Source: Clarkia xantiana subsp. parviflora (taxonomy: Eukaryota > Streptophyta > Magnoliopsida > Myrtales > Onagraceae). Taken from it: a stretch of 64,000 bases of DNA. The stretch spans positions 21,325,901 to 21,389,900 of the forward strand of contig JAPTYO010000013.1 in assembly GCA_036873135.1 (NCBI GenBank), given 5' to 3'. Of the stretch, positions 1 through 12,692 are shown one piece after another. The position numbers and the translations under genes were made by a program. The notes below the pieces were generated by a model, which saw only the letters and a program-made list of their open reading frames with translations, was not told the DNA's origin and did not search any database. Each line of letters opens with the position of its first letter. Positions within the stretch are counted from its first letter, which is position 1.

Positions 1-3000
1 GACTCCGAAGGCGCATTTCGTCGGGTTCAAACGAACTTGATGGAGCCTCATCCGCTCAAACGCCATGGTGAGGTTGTGCACGTGATCCTCGGCTTGTCGG
101 GACTTCACCAACATATCATCCACGTAAGCTTCCATGGTTTCTCCTAGCATATCTCCAAACAGTTTGTTCACCATCCGCTTGTAGGTTGCCCCGGCATTGA
201 TCAACCCGAAAGGCATGACATCGTAGTGATAGATGTCACTGTCTGCGTAGAACGCTGTGTGGGGGGCGTCTTCCTTAGCCATCTTGATCTGGTTGTAGCC
301 CGAATATGCATCCATGAAACTTAACAGCTCATGTCCCGATGTGGCATCCACCAGCTGGTCGATCCTCGGGAGTGGATAGCAGTCCTTTGGGCAAGCCTTG
401 TTCAGGTCGCGGAAGTCCACGCACATTCGCCATTTTCCGTTGGTCTTCTTCACCAGCACTGGGCTGGCCACCCAAGTCTGGAATCGGAGCTCCTTAATGA
501 ACCCAGCATCGAGCAACCTGCCCACCTCCTGCTGAATCGCGATCTTCTTATCAGTGCCCATCGGACGCCTTTTCTGTGTGATAGGCTTGATCGCGGGGTC
601 TATCTTCAGCTCGTGCACGATCACATCGGGGCTGATTCCCGGCATATCGCTGGGGGACCAGGCAAACAGCTCCTTGAACTCCTTCAACAACTCCACCAAT
701 TTTTGGGCTGTCTCTTCAGTTAGAGCAGACCCGATTTTCACCTTCCTTTGGGGTCCGTCGATCTCGACTTCTTTCAGATCTTCTACGGGGGCAGGACGCC
801 CAAACTCTTCTCTGGGATCTGTGTCTGTCTGGAGGATAGTCATAGCCTCTCGCCTCCTCCTCCGGTTGGCATTAACATAGCATTTTCGGGAAGCCACCTG
901 GTCGCCTTTGACCCCCCCGACTCCGTGGTCGGTCGGGAACTTCATCTTCTGGTGCACAGTCGAGGCAACCGCCATCAGGGGATTGATGGTGGTTCTCCCG
1001 ATAATCGCGTTGTAGGTCCCCGTAGAATCAACTACGACAAACTCCACGTTCCTCCTTTCTGATTTCAACCCACTACCAAACTCCACTGGTAAGGTGATTA
1101 CTCCTAGCGGGTAGGAGGTTGAGCCAGAGAATCCGACCATCGGGAAGTTTGCTTCCTTCAGATCTTTCTTTGTTTTCCCCATAGCCTCCAGCGCGTCCAT
1201 GAACAGAATGTCGGAGAAGCTCCCTCCGTCGATTAGAATTCTCTTCATTTCGAACCCGTCTACATCCAAGGTTACCACCAAGGCATCGTCGTGTGGAGTC
1301 TCCACGCCTATGAGGTCTTCCGACGAGAAGGAGATTACCATCTCTTCCTTCAAGGTCCAAGATCGGGACCTCTTACCTAGCACCACCGCCGTAGGGATTC
1401 TAGAGGCATAGACCTCTCGGGCGGATGAGGTATCACCTCCAGCAGCAAATCCCCCATGAATCACGTTGATGACTCGTCTCTCCTTGTGAGCACCGGATGA
1501 CTCTGGATCAGTTCTCTTCTTTTTCGGGGACCGATCGCGGGATCGGGAACGGGACCGCGATCGGGACCGAGAGCGGGACCGGCATCGTTTATCCCCGACG
1601 AATTCCTTGAGCTTTCCCTTCTGGATTAGCTTTTCGATCTCCTTCAGTTCCCGGCAGTGATTGGTGTCGTGGCCATTTGCGCGGTGAAACCGACAATAGC
1701 GATCTGTACGGGACCCCAGTAATTCTCCATCTTTCTTCGGGGGGTATCTGGAGATACCTTGTCGTTCCATGACTGTCAGCACTTCCGCCATGGAGCAGTT
1801 GAGAGGAATGTCAAAATCCTCTCGCTTATCCTTCCTTGAAGAGCGTCTGTCGTCCCTCCGATCCGGACGACCTCGATTCTTGCCACTGTCGGGTTTACCC
1901 TTTGACTTCCGATCGTCGAAAGGTTTACTTGACTGCTTCCCCTTGTTCGACTTTGGGGGTTCCAGTTCTCCCGCGGCTATCTTTGACTCCTGGACATCGA
2001 TCTGCCGCTTCACCCTCTTCTGTAATGCCTCCATATTCCACACAGCTTTCTCAGCCACGCTGTGCATCAGGTCGGAGCCATAGGGGGCTGTCAGGTTCCG
2101 AATGAAGGTGCGGATGGTTTCGCCCTCCGAGATTTCTTCGTCTATCTCTGCTACGCTGGCAGTGTACCGCTGGTAATAATGAGCCAGCGATTCGTCGGGC
2201 CTCTGCACCACCTGGGTCAGGGACCTCACGCTCTTCAATAAACGCCTCCGACCCTGGTACTGCTGAATGAATCGATCGTGCATGTCTGCCCAGCAAGTGA
2301 TGCAGCCTGGGGGTAGACTAAAGAACCAAGTCAGGGCCCTTTCTCCTAGTGTGTTCGGGAACAATGTGCACACTATGTCTTCACTTGGGGCTCTTCCCAG
2401 ACACGCCATGAGGTGCTTCTGGACGTGGCGAACTGGATCTCCTTCGCCATCATACTCCTTTATCGTGGGGATGCCTAGCCCAGGCGGGGCTAGGGTGTCA
2501 ATGAGTCGGGGAACGAAGGGATGAGTGGATCGATCCCTCAGCTCCGACACCAGCGACTTCTGTTCTCCCATACAGATGTTCACGATCTTTACCACCTGGT
2601 CGGGAGTGATGGGACCATTCAGGGGAATGGTTCTGTGCTGTACTGGTCCTGGTCCATCAACCACGAACCTTTCCGGCTGACCAGTTGCCCTACCTCTGTC
2701 CTGGCCTCGGGGCGGGGCTTCCTGTGCGTTCCGACCCTCTGTTGGCAGGGTTGCTTCCTCCAACGGGGGCATCTCCTCCTGCCTCCTCGCAGCCTCTCTT
2801 CGATCCAAAAGAGCCTCTACAGCCGCCAGAAACATGGGCATAGCTTCTGCCACGGCCCTCGTCAAATCTGCAGCTGGGGGAGCCTCCTGCCCCATGTTGT
2901 CCTGGTGCTGAGGGGCATCATCTTCGGGATGCGATCCATTGTGCCCTCCTGTCTTGGAGAGCTAAGCCGGGGGATGGTTCTGATTTTCCTCTTGTTCTGG

Positions 3001-3093
3001 TACTGAATTCAGATTTGTTGCAGCGGGGTGACGGGAACCACCGGATTCTCCCCTTCTGTTCTTGCCAGCCGCCATTGATCGAGTAGAAGGCAT
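1..3093 (-). pseudogene. Decayed gag-protease-RT polyprotein of D'
   Basis: Minus-strand coding region homologous to the 19086-22541 polyprotein of element D. The predicted start ATG is at 3093, just inside the PBS. The first open piece stops at about 2962, where a Glu codon of D is a TAG here. Other recognisable pieces are the capsid region (about 2000-2400), the Arg/Ser dipeptide run (about 1510-1580), the protease with its Asp-Gly-Gly-Ser-Ser motif (about 1200-1250), and the RT start (from about 560 downward) with the YVDD region near 115. The rest of RT, RNase H and integrase lie outside the window. Function is inferred from family; this copy cannot make a full product. Confidence 0.85.
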
Positions 3094-3112
3094 ATCAGCT
3101 TTTTGTTTGATT

Positions 3113-3128
3113 CCCACAGACGGCGCCA
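3113..3128 (-). other. Primer-binding site of D'
   Basis: On the minus strand, two bases after the LTR end, the sequence reads TGGCGCCGTCTGTGGG. The first nine bases match the 3' end complement expected for tRNAs ending in ACGGCGCCA (for example tRNA-Asp); the rest does not match well. The same 16-mer occurs in D at 22561-22576. Confidence 0.75.
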
Positions 3129-3129
3129 A

Positions 3130-3828
3130 TGTTGGATCACGGTGGAACTCTGGTACGGACTGTGACGGCAATCCTAGCTCCTTTGCTCCACGCAATCCTG
3201 CAAGAGGGGATAGACCGGGCGGTGACCCAGAATCCCTCTCCGATGCTTAAATGAGTATCTCGTATGACTGGCAAGTAATAAACTCAGAGTGTATTCAACT
3301 CAACGTAAGTCTTTCTGAGATGATCTCCTGCCCTTTTATAGGCAAAGAGATGTCTCAGGTACCTGGCGAACCGTTAGGGGTGGTTAGCCCGTATCCCGCA
3401 TATCTCGAACATGATCTCGCGTATCTTAGCCATGCCCCGCGTATCTCGGCCATGCTCCGTGTATCTTAATCCACGTTCCGCGTATCTCGGCCACGCCCCG
3501 CATATCTTGGCTTTATCCTCTGATAACGAGTCCCGACTCCCGTCGGGGACTCCAGAGTTATCTCGTTGTGTCACCGCTCGGGGCCCCTCGTCATCGTGAC
3601 AGGGCCAATCATTCTCAGGGATTCATCATCGGGGCCTTCTCAAAGGCTTCTCATCGGGAGCTTCCAGCTCCACTGTCGGAACCGACTCTGTCGGGACCTT
3701 GCCTCGTCGGGACTCCCTTTGTCGGGACCCTTCTCCTAGGTCATCTTGACCTTCCTTTCGGGGCCTGGTGGACCTGTTTGCCGTTTCCTCGCCGTTACGG
3801 GGCCTGACGACTGTAGTCGGACCCATCA
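3130..3828 (-). repeat. 5' LTR of D' (699 bp)
   Basis: Starts TGTTGGATCAC and ends GGACCCATCA on the plus strand, so it has TG..CA ends. It aligns along its length with the 719 bp LTRs of D (11957-12675 and 22578-23296) with scattered substitutions and short indels. It contains tandemly iterated short motifs of the type CGTATCTCGGCCA (about 3400-3510). Confidence 0.9.
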
Positions 3829-3871
3829 GTCGCCTTATGATGGCAATCACTGGTGCCTCCCACCCAGGAGC
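3829..3871. other. 43 bp of older host DNA, probably element E interior
   Basis: Short stretch between the D' LTR and the A 5' LTR. Removing A joins it to 50245 onward, which is the interior of element E. No gene is visible. It ends with GGAGC (3867-3871), the left target duplication of A. Confidence 0.5.
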
Positions 3872-4587
3872 TGATGGAATACGCTCAATTTAAACCTGTT
3901 TTCATTCGGATTGTATTATTTTATCTACCCCGTAAACGATTGCAAATCGAAACTTTGATCCGAACACCTCACCCACAGCAAAACGGTCCGGACGAGAAAA
4001 AACGCTCGGCCGGACGCGATGCTGGTCCGATCTCTCCTAATGAGATATCTTACCTGCTAGTCCGACCCCGAAGGTCCCGACACCCTTCCGACGTGTAGTA
4101 TTCCCACCTAAGGGGTGTACGCGACGTCCGGAACACTGTCATCCAAATTTTCCCTCGCGACGACCCGACCTCACTTTGCACGTCCGACATTTAGAAAATA
4201 TCACGAACCCCTCCATGCTTGCTAAGTGCTTAATCCCTTTATCACTTGTTAACTGAGCTCGGTTAGGAGTTAACGATGTCATTAACCACCTTAATATCCC
4301 TTGAGCCTATATATAGAACCTCACTCCTTTTCATTTACTAAGTTGATATCATTTGAATGATTTGAGGTTTCCCTTCTCTCTACTTTCTCTCTCTACATTG
4401 TTCTAATTTAAGCATCGGAGAGGATTCACCGGTACAACCCCCGGCTTACACCTCGTGCAGGTTCGCGAAAGGACGGATCGTGAAGAAAGGCGAGGAAACG
4501 GACTATCGGATCACGAAGGAAGGAAATCTACCCGTAAGTTGGCTATTTGGATTGACGACCCATCGACCCGATACGCAGGACTTAACA
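3872..4587 (+). repeat. 5' LTR of A (716 bp)
   Basis: Starts TGATGGAATACGCTC and ends GGACTTAACA. A TATA-like box (CCTATATATAG) is at about 4302-4312. It aligns with 49442-50244. It carries only one copy of the palindromic 36 bp unit around 4022-4056, where the 3' LTR has three. The first bases resemble the B LTR (TGATGGATATACGCCC), which shows that A and B are related families. Confidence 0.9.
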
Positions 4588-4589
4588 CT

Positions 4590-4605
4590 TGGCGCTGTCC
4601 ATGGG
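4590..4605 (+). other. Primer-binding site of A
   Basis: TGGCGCTGTCCATGGG, two bases after the 5' LTR. It differs by a few substitutions from the B site (TGGCGCCGTCCGTGGG at 23338), as expected for an aged copy of the same PBS class. Confidence 0.7.
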
Positions 4606-4640
4606 TTTTATAACAAAAAAGCATGGCTATCACGAGATCG

Positions 4641-7600
4641 ATGGCAAACAGTCAGCAATCAAGGGAGGATCCCACTCCTGAAAGCATTCCACCACGGAGC
4701 AACCGAGAAAGACCACCGGTGCCTCCAGTCCGACAACCAATGCCACAGGCACCGCAGATAAACCAAGGAGGACTATCCCGTCTAGCTGGGGCTTAGTCCT
4801 TCACATCGTCAACACCAATGGCAGGCTAACGTCCACCGAGACAAGGAACGCAACAGGAAGTGCCACCCCAAGCGTTCCAATACACTGCACCTCCTCAGGG
4901 ATACCATTACGGAATGCACTCGCAAGAGTACCTGTACGGAATGCCATCCCAGAACATGCCTGCATACAACCAGCGTGCTCACACAACCAATCCCAGACCA
5001 ATGTACTCACAAGGAGCACAAACAGTGACACCAGGATTCATGTCAGCACTTGATGATCTATTGACATACAAGGAGGCTGTAAGGAACAGCAAGAGAGGCA
5101 GATGCCACTAGCAGAGCAATACCCATACACTCTTATGGGACAGCAGGAAAATCAAAGAAGGAATGAACAAGTACCACCTCCAATGGGAAGGCACCAATCC
5201 GCCCCTCCAAGGCAACAACATAACGAAGTGCCGCAAGGTGCATGGGCATATACCCTTCTGAGAGAACACCCACAGCCACAACTGCCTTGGAGACAAGAAT
5301 TCCAACAACCACCCCAGAAGGATATCCTACACACACCTATAGTCCGTACTACCAAGGACATGGAATCCCTCCAAACCCTGTTGTAAGTTATGATATGCCG
5401 CAAAGGAATTATAGCATGTCACAATGGTCCTAACTCAGGAGGAAGTTGAGGTAATGATAACAAGAAAGATGAATGAATCCAAGACGGAGGTGATACACAC
5501 CCTGAGCGACAACGCCACTCACCCTTTCACGAGGGAGATAATACTCAACAAAGTCCCGGATTCGTTGAACCTGATAAAGATAGAAAAATACAAATGAAAG
5601 GGTGATCCCCTTGAACACATACAACAACATGAAGAATCTCTCCTGGGAAGGACAGGCGATGACCAACACACCACGCTTTTGTTCCTAAACACCATGTCAG
5701 GAATGGCATCCAATTGGTTCTTTGGTCTACCAAACGAAAGTGTCCACTCGTGGCCATACCTAAAATCAAAGTTCCTCCAGAGATACTTGGGAGAGCGAAA
5801 ATTGCTAAAGGGGACAAATTCGATCGATGATGTCAAGCAGGAGAACGATGAATCATTACCGAGGTATTACACCATATTCAATCAGAATTTGGCGGATATA
5901 CAAGGGGATATAACTGATGGCGAAATAGTAAGAGCTTTCATAAGAAATCTAGGGCATTTTGGTTCAACTTTAGCTGACAAGATGGCCAAAAAGCCCGCAA
6001 GTAATTTGGAAGAGCCTGCAGCAATGGTGAAAACCCACATAGACTTGGAAAGGCATCAAACGAACAAAAAGGCAAATATACAAACCTCCAGTGAAGAGAA
6101 TGTGAAACCAAACAAGGGTAAACCACCCCAAGCGCCTATACCCATCAGACGGTATGATTGGCGTCCTCCCCAGGGGAGAAATTAACCATGAGACTTCCAA
6201 AAGGCAAGAGATGTCAGTGTCATCAAGTTTGTGCCACTATATGCACCGCCAGCAGCCGTTCTGAAGGAGATGAGAAATTTAAAGATCTGGACATTTCCAA
6301 CAAGGTGGAGAAACCCAATGGTTGGAAACGAAAAAGATAAATGGTGTGACAACCATGAAGCATACGGTCATGACACAAATGACTGCTTTAGTTTGAAGTT
6401 AAGCATTAACAATGCGATACAAAGAGGAGAGATGAAGCAATTCGTCGATCACGGGGGCAATAACGCACCTGCAAGATTTACGGCCAAGGAGAAAGGGAAA
6501 GAGAAGGTTGAATACAATGCTCCTCCTAACAATAGAGGAACAATAAACATGATCCATGGAGGAGAAGGAGCACGTGTTTCAACAGGAAACGTAAGAGAGG
6601 TGTATTCCACCAAAATCAACTTTACGCCGAAATGGAGGAAAAGACCAAGAGAATAAGAAGAGATGGTCTTGGCCAAAAAAAAAATAAAATAAGAAGAGAT
6701 GGTGATCGAGTTTTCTGAAGAAAAAAAATAAGAGCCAAATTGTCTTTCCACATGACGATGCCCTGGTAGTAACTATTGACATCAAAAGCTACGATGTAAA
6801 GAGGATACTGGTGGATGGAGGTAGTTCGGCTGACTTACTGCAAATGCAAGTGCTGAAGGAAATTGGAAAAACAAATATGGATCTATGACCAGTGGACTTC
6901 CCTCTTGTTTGCTTTTCAGGAGCGACAATCTATCCCTTGGGAATGATCACCTTGCCAGTTACTTTTGGGCAAGGCTGGACACAAATAAAGATTAACGTGA
7001 ACTTCTTGGTCGTGGAAAGCTTGGGAGCCTACAACGGGATCCTCGACAGAACCACAATCAATCCATATGAGATAATACCGTCAACGGTAAATCAGAAAAG
7101 GAAGTTCATAACTGAGAACGGGATAGGGGATGTTTTGGGTGATCAACGTATGGCAAGGAAATGTTATGTAAACGCTATGAAGCGTAAGACACAACAACCC
7201 GACACTATCGCGATGGTGACAACGGGTAAGGCTGAGAACGTAATGTCTTTACGAAGGGAAAAAGAAACAAGCTACCAAGAAGATGAATGCTAAAATAGCA
7301 CTTCTTCTAAGAAAACAGATCTTCGGTTTGCAAAGAGAGCGGGAGCTGAAAAGGTCGTAAAGGTTACTAACATACCTTGGAAGCCAGACACTAAACAAGG
7401 GAGGAGGAAAAAGAAATCTATTGAATGGGGATTTAGGTATATCACTGACATCCATCAAATGCCAGGAGAATCAACTTTGAGTTACTTTGAAAGATTCGTA
7501 AGGAACGGAGCCACTGTGGAGGCATCCAAAGGAAGGCAATAAAAGCATTCTTCAATAACATGAACTCAACCTCTCTAAAAGCTTTTGGAGGATCATATGG

Positions 7601-7685
7601 AGTAGTAACAACATATACGATGAGCGATCTCAAAGCAAAGCTAGAGGATGCACTTGTCATGGAAAGAAAGCAGCATGGAGAAGAA
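4641..7685 (+). pseudogene. Gag-protease-Gag' polyprotein of A, first part (broken)
   Basis: Likely start is ATG 4641, 35 bp after the PBS, matching the B start. An in-frame TAG at about 4794 replaces a Glu codon seen in B. After a Pro/Gln-rich N-terminus come: a Gag capsid-like region (5679-6185, with the motif IDDVKQENDESL); a zinc-knuckle-like segment WCDNHEAYGHDTNDC (about 6335-6380); an aspartic protease with the VDGGSS motif (about 6810-6830) followed by the conserved YNGILDRTTINPYE stretch (about 7030-7070); and the start of a second Gag-like module (about 7440-7685, motif GESTLSYFERF). C1 inserted at 7686 splits that second module. Several stops and frameshifts make this copy inactive. 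The order Gag-PR-Gag' without RT is shared with B. Confidence 0.85.
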
Positions 7686-8262
7686 TGTTAGTATGTAGTG
7701 ACGTGGCGCCGTAATTGGTAGCCCGTCAATGTTAAGGAAATTACCTAAGTTAATTAGGTAATTGTCACATTAGGTGAAATGGGCCAGATCCAATCCTTAA
7801 TTGACATGGGAGGCCCAAAATTGGGCCTCCCCCTTAATTAACATGGATCGGCCGAACCATGTACCACATTGGATGGAGTGGACTTTTCTCCACTCCACCA
7901 ATTCTATATATAGGGGGTCTCCTAAGGGGTTTAACACATCAATCAAAAAAATTAAGAAGTCCCTCCATTGAGGAACTTGAGAGAAACATTATCACCCTTA
8001 GTTGAGATTTTCGGTGTACATCGGTCCGAGGTTCTGTCCCCGTTGAAGAATCGATCAGAGGTTTTGCTGTGGAGCTTATACCGCGTAGGACTTCTTCTCA
8101 CGAAGAACTTGTACGGGTCCCGACCGGAGAATCAGAACTCCCTCCACAACGTTCTTGGGCAGGAAAGCTATTGAGGTATGTGTACATTATTCCGCTGCGT
8201 AACTAGACTACTTACTAGTACACGTTTAGCATTCCGTAGTATTACGTCCCCGTAATCCAACA
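7686..8262 (+). repeat. 5' LTR of C1 (577 bp)
   Basis: Starts TGTTAGTATGTAG and ends CGTAATCCAACA. A TATA-like CTATATATAG lies at about 7904-7913. The same family of LTR appears at 34729-35293, 42784-43356, 43383-43958 and as a solo LTR at 60721-61278. Confidence 0.95.
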
Positions 8263-8263
8263 G

Positions 8264-8275
8264 TGGTATCAGAGC
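8264..8275 (+). other. Primer-binding site of C1 (tRNA-Met type)
   Basis: TGGTATCAGAGC, one base after the LTR end. This is the standard initiator tRNA-Met complement used by many plant copia elements. Confidence 0.95.
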
Positions 8276-8916
8276 AGTGTTAGGAGTTCTTAAAAATTTC
8301 GATAAACTGATGTTCTTGAAATTTTATAAAAACCGAATTTTATACATCATGATCACCGAAATTTTTAAACCTAATTTCATGACTTTGATCTTTAAAAACT
8401 TAAAATTTTCGGATTATACATCATTTTAATGATTGGTGCTGAAATTTTTGGTTTAAATTTAAGTTTGATGTTCATGATCTTCAAGAACACGATGAGTTCT
8501 ATCAAGAACAATTTTTGGATTCATGATCAAGTTATGGTTTGATCTTAAAATTTGACAACTTTTCCAATTTTTCATGTTTGTGCAGAAAACCCTAGGGATA
8601 TTTTAGGTAAAAAAATTTAATTTCTTAGGGTGCAAGTAAGTAAAATTCGGTCGGCCCTAGCATGTAGATATATTTGTTACCATATTTTAATTTTATTAAA
8701 AGGAGACAATATATCTATAAATTGGTAAGATAAGGAAAGTTTCACATTATATAGTAAAATAAACTATCAATATATTTAGCTAAAAGATAGGGATAAAGAT
8801 ATATTGATAGGATTTTGTTACTTAAAAAGATAAAGAAGATATATTGTCTATATATTTTATCCCTAAATATACATTTGACAATAATTATATATATATATAT
8901 ATATACATATTTGGCC

Positions 8917-8967
<51 letters not shown>

Positions 8968-10290
8968 TTATATTTCTAATTGATTTACGTCTTAAAGATA
9001 GAATCTTGACAATATTTATATATATTAATAATATATATGTACTGATATATATATATATATATATATATGCAATATTGGAAATTATTAATAATTAATATTT
9101 CTTGGTGGCTAAGTTAAGTTTTTAGTGGATTTTAAAACCCAACTTATAATTCGGCCGAACCCTAAGGGTTTTTCGGCCCGGTCCAATTTGCAAAACTGGA
9201 ACGGGTTAAACAAATCCGGGTTTTCTTAATCGGGTCGACCTAGTCAGGTCGGGTCGGACCAAAGTAATTAAGTGATGAACCAAACCACAATCTTATTTTA
9301 TTGAATCGTTTAGGACCAAACTGGATTTTTAAAATCATACCGACTCAGAACAGATTTTAAATTGGACCGGACCAATTTTAAACTTTTTCAGAAATTTTAA
9401 ATGTTCAATAAAATAGGATTTCAAATTTTAAATCCAAAATGTTTTCGAACTTTAAAAGTTAACCTAATCAGTGCTCTTAGGGTTTACGTTTTAACACGTT
9501 TTCGGATAAAACTCTAATACCTGGTTACAATTATGGGGATGGAACTCGGATATGCATGTTTTTGGTACTGGATTAAATTAGTGGGCTGAATTGCAATTGT
9601 TTACTTTCTGCAACATATATATTAGAACTGTCTTCTTGACTTAGTCAAGCTAGCTGGATAATAAATTGCGAGCATTGAGCTCTGGGATATAATATATGGT
9701 ATGCGCAATAGGATAGACATGCTATGCTGATTGAAATTTCCTAGAATCCATGTTAGAAATTTCGCATGATTGATTTTAAGCATGAATTGCAAGTCAGCCC
9801 CTAATATTTTCAAAACGTTTTTAAAAATGAAAATACCAGTCGTCAATTATGCATGATGTATGCGGAAGTTGCATGTTTTGACACGTATTCTAGAATGTTC
9901 ATGAATGAAAGCATGTGGTAGTTTACTTTAAGTAGAATTATGTATGCTAAGGAACATTAGACGCATGATGCGTAAGCATGTTGTTTTGATTTGATCAATG
10001 TTTATGACGTGATATAGTATTATGCATGCGTAAATTATCGAATAATTTAAAATCAAAAGGGTCATGGGAAAGCCAAGATCGGGTATGCTTATTTGAAAAT
10101 TCCCGTTCCGATAATTTGCAAAATAATAACTGTTTTCAAAACACTAATATATTGGATTGAAGACGACAATAGTGTGAACTCTTACACAACACCCCCTTCC
10201 CTCGGTTTACTGGCGGTCGGTTTGGTTTAGCGAAAAAAGGATCACTATTCGTCGTATTCCATCTTAATAGATAATCTGATGTTTGCAATT
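8276..10290 (+). other. C1 untranslated leader with AT microsatellites
   Basis: About 2 kb between the PBS and the first Gag-like codons. It is AT-rich, with TA dinucleotide runs at 8881-8909, 8922-8955 and 9045-9067, and no credible ORF. It aligns in inverted orientation with the leader of C2 (about 40700-42770), including the TA runs at the same relative place and the block around 10150-10260 next to the coding start. So it belongs to the element and is not host DNA. Confidence 0.75.
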
Positions 10291-10339
10291 CTGTTAAAAT
10301 GTTATTGTCTCCCTAACTTTGCATGATTGTTATTTTCTA

Positions 10340-10960
10340 ATGGCTCGATCAGATCCTTTTTAAAAAAAAATGCAAACTGGATGGTATTAATTATGATGAT
10401 TGTAAAATTAGTGTTGAATGTGACATGATACCTGCGGGATTCGAGGATCGTATCGATCCAAAAGGTCAATGTATACATACAAACGAGGAAGGGACACCTT
10501 ACAGATACAATAATAAAGACAAGTTATGGACGGATCAAAGAGCTCGAAAAATAATCTGCTCACATGTGACAGCCGAAACGGAGGAAAGGACTATTCAAAA
10601 TAGCGCATTACATCTTTGGTGTACCTTACACCTTCGCTAAGGGAAGGGAATGGCAGCTGAAGCAAGAGAATTAATGGCCACATACCATGAAATTCTATGC
10701 AAGGAGAATGGGATAAACCGTTCTCGACGCCGATGAATGAGCAGGAATTCAGAAAGTAATGGAAATGTTTCCTCTTTCATGGTTTGCTGATGATAACGGA
10801 CTTACACGTCTGATTACAACAATTAAAACGGCAATTGACTTATATGATGCCGACCATAAAAACGAAAAGATTTTCAAACTTCCCGAATTGTCCGATGCCA
10901 GATTTGATGGACTTCGGAATTGCTTGGATAAACTCAAAAATAAAAGGTCTAAACGATAAT
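10340..10960 (+). pseudogene. Possible Gag remnant of C1 (divergent)
   Basis: Starts after the leader, where C2 has its Gag start. An ATG at 10340 is followed quickly by stops, then by fragments at 10425-10640 and 10759-10959. Around 10370 the codons spell a KLDGINYDD-like motif, which resembles the N-terminus of copia Gag proteins. The sequence is not alignable by eye with C2 Gag, so C1 and C2 share LTR, leader and RT but not this segment. Many stops are present. Identification as Gag is a weak inference. Confidence 0.3.
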
Positions 10961-11214
10961 CTGGTGCGACAACCACTGTTGATTTAAGTACTGTAAAAGG
11001 TACGCCTCGTTTACCACAATACATAAAACGGTGAAACGTTTTATCTGATGCATAAACATCTGACATAATTCAGTTTTGAATTTATTTTCAGGTGGGTTGC
11101 TCAAACGTGGTTAAAGACTACCTGCTAATATAACTTTCTTTGTAGTGGCTGCAGTTATTGATCCGGAAACTTTGTCGTCATTTTTGTTAAGAATCCCTAT
11201 TTACCCGTTTATAT

Positions 11215-11956
11215 TGATGGATATACGCCCAATTTGAACCCGTTGACTTCCGAATCGCTTTATTTTGATCACCCCGTTAATGATTATAAATCGAAACTTC
11301 GACCCAAACACCCCGCGGAAACACCAACGGTCCGGACGAGGCCAAAATACTCATCCGGACCGAGGTAAACTCACCTAGGTGAGGTCAGGTGGCCACACCC
11401 GACCTCCCCTAGGGGAGATCGGGTGGGCCAACCCGATCTCCCCTAGGGGAGATAGGGTTGGCCAACCCTATCTCCCTTAGGGAGGGGTTGGGTGGTCACA
11501 CCCAACCCCTACCCTTGGGGGTCGGATTTTCCTCCCCCCAAGGGCCCCGACACCATTTTCCGACTCCCATACTCGGTTTATTTCCGCCAACCTTCTCCGT
11601 GCCTTAAGGTCTTAATTACGAGATTAAGGGTTAATTAATTGTATTTAAAGGTTAACGATGTCATTAAGTCACCTTAATGACACCGTTGCCTATAAATACA
11701 ACTCTTCCACCATTCATTTGATCATCTTGGCAAAAGTGCATAATTTAGCTCTGACATCTCTCTACAAATACCGTACTGACTTAGGCATCGGAGAGGGTAC
11801 ATCAAGCACCACCCCCCCCCCCTCCGTGCTTGGTATTGCCCCTCTTGCAGGGCGAGAAGAGAAGAGAAGGCGAAGGATAGAAAGATACAGACTAGGAGGA
11901 CAAGACTCAAGAGCACCGAATCCGCAACATCTCCAGTGAGGAATGAGGCTTAGGTC
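11215..11956 (+). repeat. 5' LTR of B, first part (split by D)
   Basis: Starts TGATGGATATACGCCC. The LTR is interrupted by D after base 11956 and resumes at 23302-23335, ending CCTAACA. A TATA box (CCTATAAATA) lies at about 11690-11699. The palindromic GC-rich block at 11365-11510 holds fewer 34 bp units than in the 3' LTR. AGGTC at 11952-11956 is the left TSD of D. Confidence 0.93.
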
Positions 11957-12675
11957 TGTTGGATCACGGTGGAACTCCGGTACGGACTTTGACGGCAATC
12001 CTAGCTCCTTTGCTCCACGCAATCCTGCAAGAGGGGATAGACCGGGCGGTGACCCAGAATCCCTCTCCGATGCTTAAATGAGTGTCTCGTATGACTGGCA
12101 AGCAAGTAATCTCAAAGTGTATTCAATTCAACGTAAGTTATCTGAGGTGACCTCTTGCTCTTTTATAGGCGAAGAGATGCCTCAGGTACCTGATGAACCG
12201 TTGGGGGTGGTTAGCCCGTATCCCGCATATCTCGGACGTGATCCCGCCTATCTAGGCCATGATCTCGTGTATCTCGGCCACGCCCCGCGTATCTCGGCCA
12301 CGCTCCGTGTATCTTAACCACGTTCCGCGTATCTCGGCCACGCCCCGCGTATCTTGGCCTTATCCTCTGATAACGAGTCCCGACTTCTGTCGGGGACTCC
12401 AGAGTTGTCTCGTTGTGTCACCGCTCGGGGCCCCTCGTCATCGTGACAGGGCCAATCATTCTCAGGGATTCATCATCGGGGCCTACTTAGAGGCTTCTCA
12501 TCGGGAGCTTCCAGCTCCACTGTCGGGACCGACTCCGTCGGGACCTTTCATCGTCGGGACTCCCTTCGTCGGGACCCTTCTCCTTAAGTCATCTTGACCT
12601 TCATTTTGGGCCTGGTGGGCCTGTTTGCCGTTTCCTCACCGTTAAAGGGCCTGACGGCTATAGTCGAACCCATCA
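11957..12675 (-). repeat. 3' LTR of D (719 bp)
   Basis: TG..CA ends (TGTTGGATCAC ... GAACCCATCA on the plus strand). Nearly identical to 22578-23296. On the minus strand it contains CCTATAAAAGAGC near 12161-12170, a TATA-like box, and repeated CGTATCTCGGCCACG motifs (12230-12360). Confidence 0.97.
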
Positions 12676-12692
12676 TTTGCCCCCAAGACATG
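12676..12692 (-). other. Polypurine tract of D
   Basis: On the minus strand CTTGGGGGCAAA directly precedes the 3' LTR (TGATGGG...). Its purine-rich character and position fit the plus-strand primer of reverse transcription. Confidence 0.7.

Larger units (their letters stand above)
1..3828 (-). mobile_element. Element D': partial Ty3/gypsy (Tat-like) retrotransposon, 5' part
   Basis: Minus-strand LTR retrotransposon cut by the left window edge. From right to left it has a 5' LTR (3130-3828), a primer-binding site (3113-3128) and a gag-protease-RT region that runs off the window at base 1. It is collinear with element D: base 1 corresponds to about 19440. The reading frame is broken many times, so it is an older, inactive copy of the D family. 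The bases right of its LTR (GTCGC, 3829-3833) would be one copy of its target duplication; the partner lies outside the window. Confidence 0.9.

Noticed and set aside
8264..8275. tRNA gene fragment
   Set aside because: Twelve bases complementary to tRNA-Met 3' end; it is a primer-binding site, and no cloverleaf is present.
8844..9095. 83-codon ORF rich in Tyr and Ile
   Set aside because: Translation of TA microsatellites in the C1 leader.
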